The notes under the pieces: model-generated
What the model was told of the DNA's origin: nothing
Seen by the model: only the letters and a program-made list of their open reading frames with translations
The model's database searches: none
Position numbers and translations under genes: made by a program
Shown here: one piece after another, positions 61,642 through 64,000 of the stretch
How the letters are laid out: each line of letters opens with the position of its first letter
Numbering within the stretch: the first letter of the stretch is position 1
Origin: MFD09286-c1 sp963701015
GTDB taxonomy: Bacteria; Bacteroidota; Bacteroidia; Bacteroidales; DTGW01
Assembly: GCA_963701015.1 (NCBI GenBank)
Contig: OY969556.1
Location: forward strand, 124,001 to 188,000
Reading direction: 5' to 3'
Length of the DNA stretch: 64,000 bases

Positions 61642-61712
61642 ACTTGTCTTTTTTCTCGACTTTATGAACAAACTCTATATAATAAAACTATTTACAAACT
61701 AAATTTTTAAAC

Positions 61713-62336
61713 ATGAGTAAAGTAAAATTAGAATTAGACCGTAAAAACGCCTCAGAGGTGGTTGAACTGTCAAAAACCATTGAAAAAGACATGACGGGCA
61801 ATGCCGTGTATGTAACCCCTTCGCCAACAGTGGCAGCTATTACAACAGCGCGAAACAATGTAAGTACGGCTATTACCGATGCCGAAGCTGCCCGTAAACT
61901 GGCACAGCAAAAAACAATAGTCGTAAACCAGCAATTAACCATTTTAAATGGTTTGCTCACGCAGCTGGGCGCTTATGTCGAAAACATAAGCAATGGCGAC
62001 GAAGCCAAAATTCGAAGCGCCGGTATGGATGTACGTAGCGATAGTTCGCCTGTTGGCACTTTGCCAAAAGTTACCTCGGTTAACGCCACGCATGGCGACA
62101 ATGCAGGTGAAATTGATTTGCATTGGGACAGGGTGCAAGGTGCAAAAAGTTATGTATTTGAAACCGCTGTTGATGGGGCTAACCCATTGGTTTGGCAACA
62201 TGCAGGGGTAAGCACCAAATCGAAAGCCGAAGTACAGCACTTGCAAAGCGGAACGCGCTATCACCTGCAAGTTGCAGCAGTAGGTTCAGCCGGGCAAGGC
62301 CCCTGGAGCGACCCGGTGGTTAAAACGGCGCCCTAA
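61713..62336 (+). CDS. Fibronectin type III domain protein
   Basis: A 207-residue protein with no signal peptide. Residues 1 to about 110 are helical and alanine-rich (ITTARNNVSTAITDAEAARKLAQQK). Residues about 117-207 form one fibronectin type III domain (SVNATHGDNAGEIDLHWDRVQGAKSY... and LQSGTRYHLQVAAVGSAGQGPWSD). Its G+C content is clearly higher than that of the surrounding AT-rich DNA, and it sits between palindromic repeats and an IS, which suggests acquisition or a mobile accessory gene. The function is unknown; similar helical-plus-FN3 proteins exist in other Bacteroidota. Confidence 0.72.
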   Translation: MSKVKLELDRKNASEVVELSKTIEKDMTGNAVYVTPSPTVAAITTARNNVSTAITDAEAARKLAQQKTIVVNQQLTILNGLLTQLGAYVENISNGDEAKIRSAGMDVRSDSSPVGTLPKVTSVNATHGDNAGEIDLHWDRVQGAKSYVFETAVDGANPLVWQHAGVSTKSKAEVQHLQSGTRYHLQVAAVGSAGQGPWSDPVVKTAP

Positions 62337-62366
62337 TACCACCCCTAATTCTATTACCACCCCTAC

Positions 62367-62385
62367 CCCTCCTTATAAAGGAGGG
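62367..62385. repeat. Inverted repeat after the FN3 gene
   Basis: CCCTCCTT / AAGGAGGG with an ATA loop, a perfect 8-bp stem, preceded by CCACCCCTA repeated twice. It might be a terminator for the FN3 gene or a dispersed intergenic repeat; the A-rich sequence after it lacks a T run. Confidence 0.5.
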
Positions 62386-62420
62386 CAAATAAAAATAAAA
62401 ACAAAAATAAAATATGAACA

Positions 62421-62447
62421 AATTAAATTAAATTAAATTAAATTAAA
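62421..62447. repeat. Short tandem repeat, unit AATTA
   Basis: Five full copies of the 5-bp unit AATTA plus a partial copy, between the FN3 gene and the IS element. Such repeats can vary in copy number by slippage. Confidence 0.8.
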
Positions 62448-62458
62448 TACCACTCTTG

Positions 62459-64000
62459 AAGGTGTCTCAAAAGTCGAGGCACCTTTTTTTGTTAATAAAA
62501 AGTTCATAAAAAAGGCTCATTAATTTAATCATTTATCTTGTTTAGTTGTCTCATTATCAAAAGTATGAGACATGTATAACCAAAGATCAAAAGTAGTTTT
62601 TAAAGACTACAGTCCCAATCAAATCATGTTACTTCCCCCATCACTGGAGGAGTTCATAGATGCAAACCATCCAGTTCGGGTTGTAAACAAAGTCATTGAC
62701 AGTATTAACGCTGATGCATTGCATAAACAATATAAAGGAGGTGGCACCTCAAGCTATCATCCTCGGATGTTGCTGAAGGTTCTTATATACAGTTACCTGA
62801 ACAATGTATATAGTAGTCGTAAAATGGAAACAGCCTTAAAAGAGAACATTCATTTTATGTGGCTGAGTGCTATGAACCACCCTGATCATAATACACTTAA
62901 TCGATTTAGAAGTGATAGGCTCAAAAATGTTTTAAAAGAAATATTTGCACAAGTAGTCATGTTATTAGTGGAATCGGGACATGTAAGCCTTCAGGAAATC
63001 TATGTTGATGGGACCAAAATAGAATCCAAGGCTAATCGTTATACTTTCGTTTGGGGCAATTCCATAAAGACCAATAAGGAGAAAATGGTGGCACAACTAA
63101 AAGAGTTATGGGATTATACCCAATCGTTAGCCAAAGAGGAATTACAAGATACAGATAATGTTGACTTTACCCAAATAGATGCAGAAAAAGTAAAACGGAC
63201 TATTAATCAAATAGATCAAGCATTATCTGATAAAAAGGTTGACAAGAAAGTAAGACAGAAATTAAATTACGCTCGCCAACATTGGCCACAAAATCTCAAC
63301 AAGTACAAGGAGCAAGAGCAGATATTAGGCAAACGGAACTCGTATAGTAAAACAGACCCTGGGGCAACCTTCATGCGAATGAAAGAAGATCACATGAAAA
63401 ACGGTCAGTTGAAACCAGGATATAATGTTCAGATAAGCACTAATAATCAATATATTGTAAACTATAGCCATCACCCCAATCCAACCGATACAACCACATT
63501 AAGGCCTCATTTGGAACAGTTCCATACCCTGTATAACAATTATCCTAAAGTAGCTGTGGCAGATGCTGGTTATGGTTCAGAAGAAAATTACGCATTGTTA
63601 GAAAAGGCAAAAATAGACGCTTATATAAAGTTTAACTATTTTGACAAAGATCAACGCAAAATTAAGAACTCTCTCAATAGCAATTTATTCTACAACTCTG
63701 AAAAGAACTGCTACTATTGTCCAATGGGTCAACCGATGAATTACATTGGCTCAATCAAACGAGTTACAGAAAACGGTTTTGAGCAACAAATATCTCGTTA
63801 CCAAGCTATTAATTGCAGTACATGCCCATTGCGTGGAGCTTGTCATAAAAGTAAGAAGAATAAAATAATAGAAATTAATCATAATCTAAACCGACTAAAG
63901 GCCTAAGCATCAGAACGCTTGAAGAGTGAGCAAGGGCTTTACTACCGAAGTAAAAGAGGGGTTGATGTTGAACCCGTTTTTGCCAATATCAAGTTTAATA
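62459..64000 (+). mobile_element. IS1182-family insertion sequence, right end beyond the window
   Basis: The left end is placed near the AAGGTGTCTCAAAAG motif at 62459, just before a hairpin (GGTGTCTC / GAGGCACC, 62461-62483, followed by seven T) and 110 bp upstream of the transposase start. The hairpin with its T-run could also stop transcription entering the element from outside. The right terminal repeat lies past 64000, so the exact ends and any target duplication cannot be seen. Confidence 0.65.
62572..64000 (+). pseudogene. IS1182-family transposase with an in-frame stop at 63904
   Basis: A DDE transposase of the IS1182 type with an N-terminal DUF772-like domain (YSPNQIMLLPPSLEEFIDANHP) and a DDE_Tnp_1_6-type catalytic domain. 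The first Asp lies in EIYVDGTKIES and the second in AVADAGYGSEEN. A Cys-rich zinc-like region (CYYCPMG, CSTCPLRGACHKS) follows. After 444 codons a TAA at 63904-63906 interrupts NRLKA, but the same frame continues ASERLKSEQGLYYRSKRGVD and VEPVFANIKFN to the window end. The expected catalytic Glu (VDVEPVF) therefore lies past the stop. A single C-to-T or A-to-T change in a Gln or Lys codon would explain it. The element is probably inactive unless the stop is an error or is read through. Confidence 0.85.

Noticed and set aside
61048..61710. 220-codon plus-strand frame as a gene
   Set aside because: TTG start, no homology recognised, both strands open, and it runs through the 61609 palindrome. 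Kept only as an observation.
62461..62483. Hairpin plus T-run as the terminator of the FN3 gene
   Set aside because: It could work as a terminator, but its place at the outer edge of the IS suggests that it belongs to the element's end; listed with the IS instead.

Overview
The window is a chromosomal segment of a Bacteroidota (Bacteroidetes, most likely class Bacteroidia) bacterium. Four things support this: an AT-rich genome with a Bacteroidota-type 16S rRNA gene; promoters of the TTTG / TAnnTTTG type; a PorZ homologue, which belongs to type IX secretion; and gene orders common in the phylum (purH-mreBCD-mrdA-rodA and ftsX-DUF3098-uppP-truB-queA). Species cannot be named from the sequence alone.

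Layout. 1-6.2 kb: a PIN-PhoH protein (cut by the window edge), folC, a Tet(K)/Tet(L)-like 14-TM exporter and ygiQ. 6.4-13.7 kb: purH followed by the rod-shape operon mreB-mreC-mreD-mrdA-rodA. 13.7-21.2 kb, minus strand: an OppC-like permease, a membrane glycosyltransferase, a five-PAS histidine kinase and an amino acid permease. 21.4-28.9 kb: pssA, a Cys-rich PAS kinase, a TatD-like hydrolase, tcdA, porZ, an ITPase and a universal stress protein. 29.0-37.7 kb: a large propeller-adenylate cyclase-HD receptor, ilvE, then ftsX-DUF3098-uppP-truB-queA. 37.8-41.0 kb, minus strand: recO, pyrC, a dolichyl-phosphate-mannose-synthase-like enzyme and GtrA. 41.7-47.7 kb: a complete rRNA operon (16S, tRNA-Ile, tRNA-Ala, 23S, 5S, terminator) preceded by seven regularly spaced promoters. 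47.7-51.9 kb: a Porin_10 barrel, an MltF-type lytic transglycosylase and a NUDIX hydrolase. 52.1-57.9 kb: a five-gene signalling operon. 57.9-60.9 kb: a glycosyltransferase and lepA. 60.9-64 kb: an accessory region with palindromes, a short tandem repeat, a GC-rich fibronectin-III gene and an IS1182-type element that runs off the end.

The most interesting system is the operon at 52128-57852. It holds an exported protein with repeated Ig-like modules, a receiver-PP2C/SpoIIE phosphatase, an exported TPR-transmembrane-PP2C phosphatase, a SiaB-like kinase and a SiaC-like phosphoprotein. It looks like a Sia-type partner-switching circuit that lacks the diguanylate cyclase SiaD, so its output is unknown. 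Also notable are the seven-promoter rrn array with a period of about 86 bp, and a single-pass receptor that joins a periplasmic propeller to an adenylate cyclase and a degenerate HD domain.

Two essential or conserved genes (purH, queA) each carry one apparent extra base. Both fall at the same hexamer (CCGATC/GATCGG), and correcting each restores a full-length protein. Sequence error is the simplest explanation. The IS1182 transposase has an in-frame stop just before its expected catalytic glutamate.
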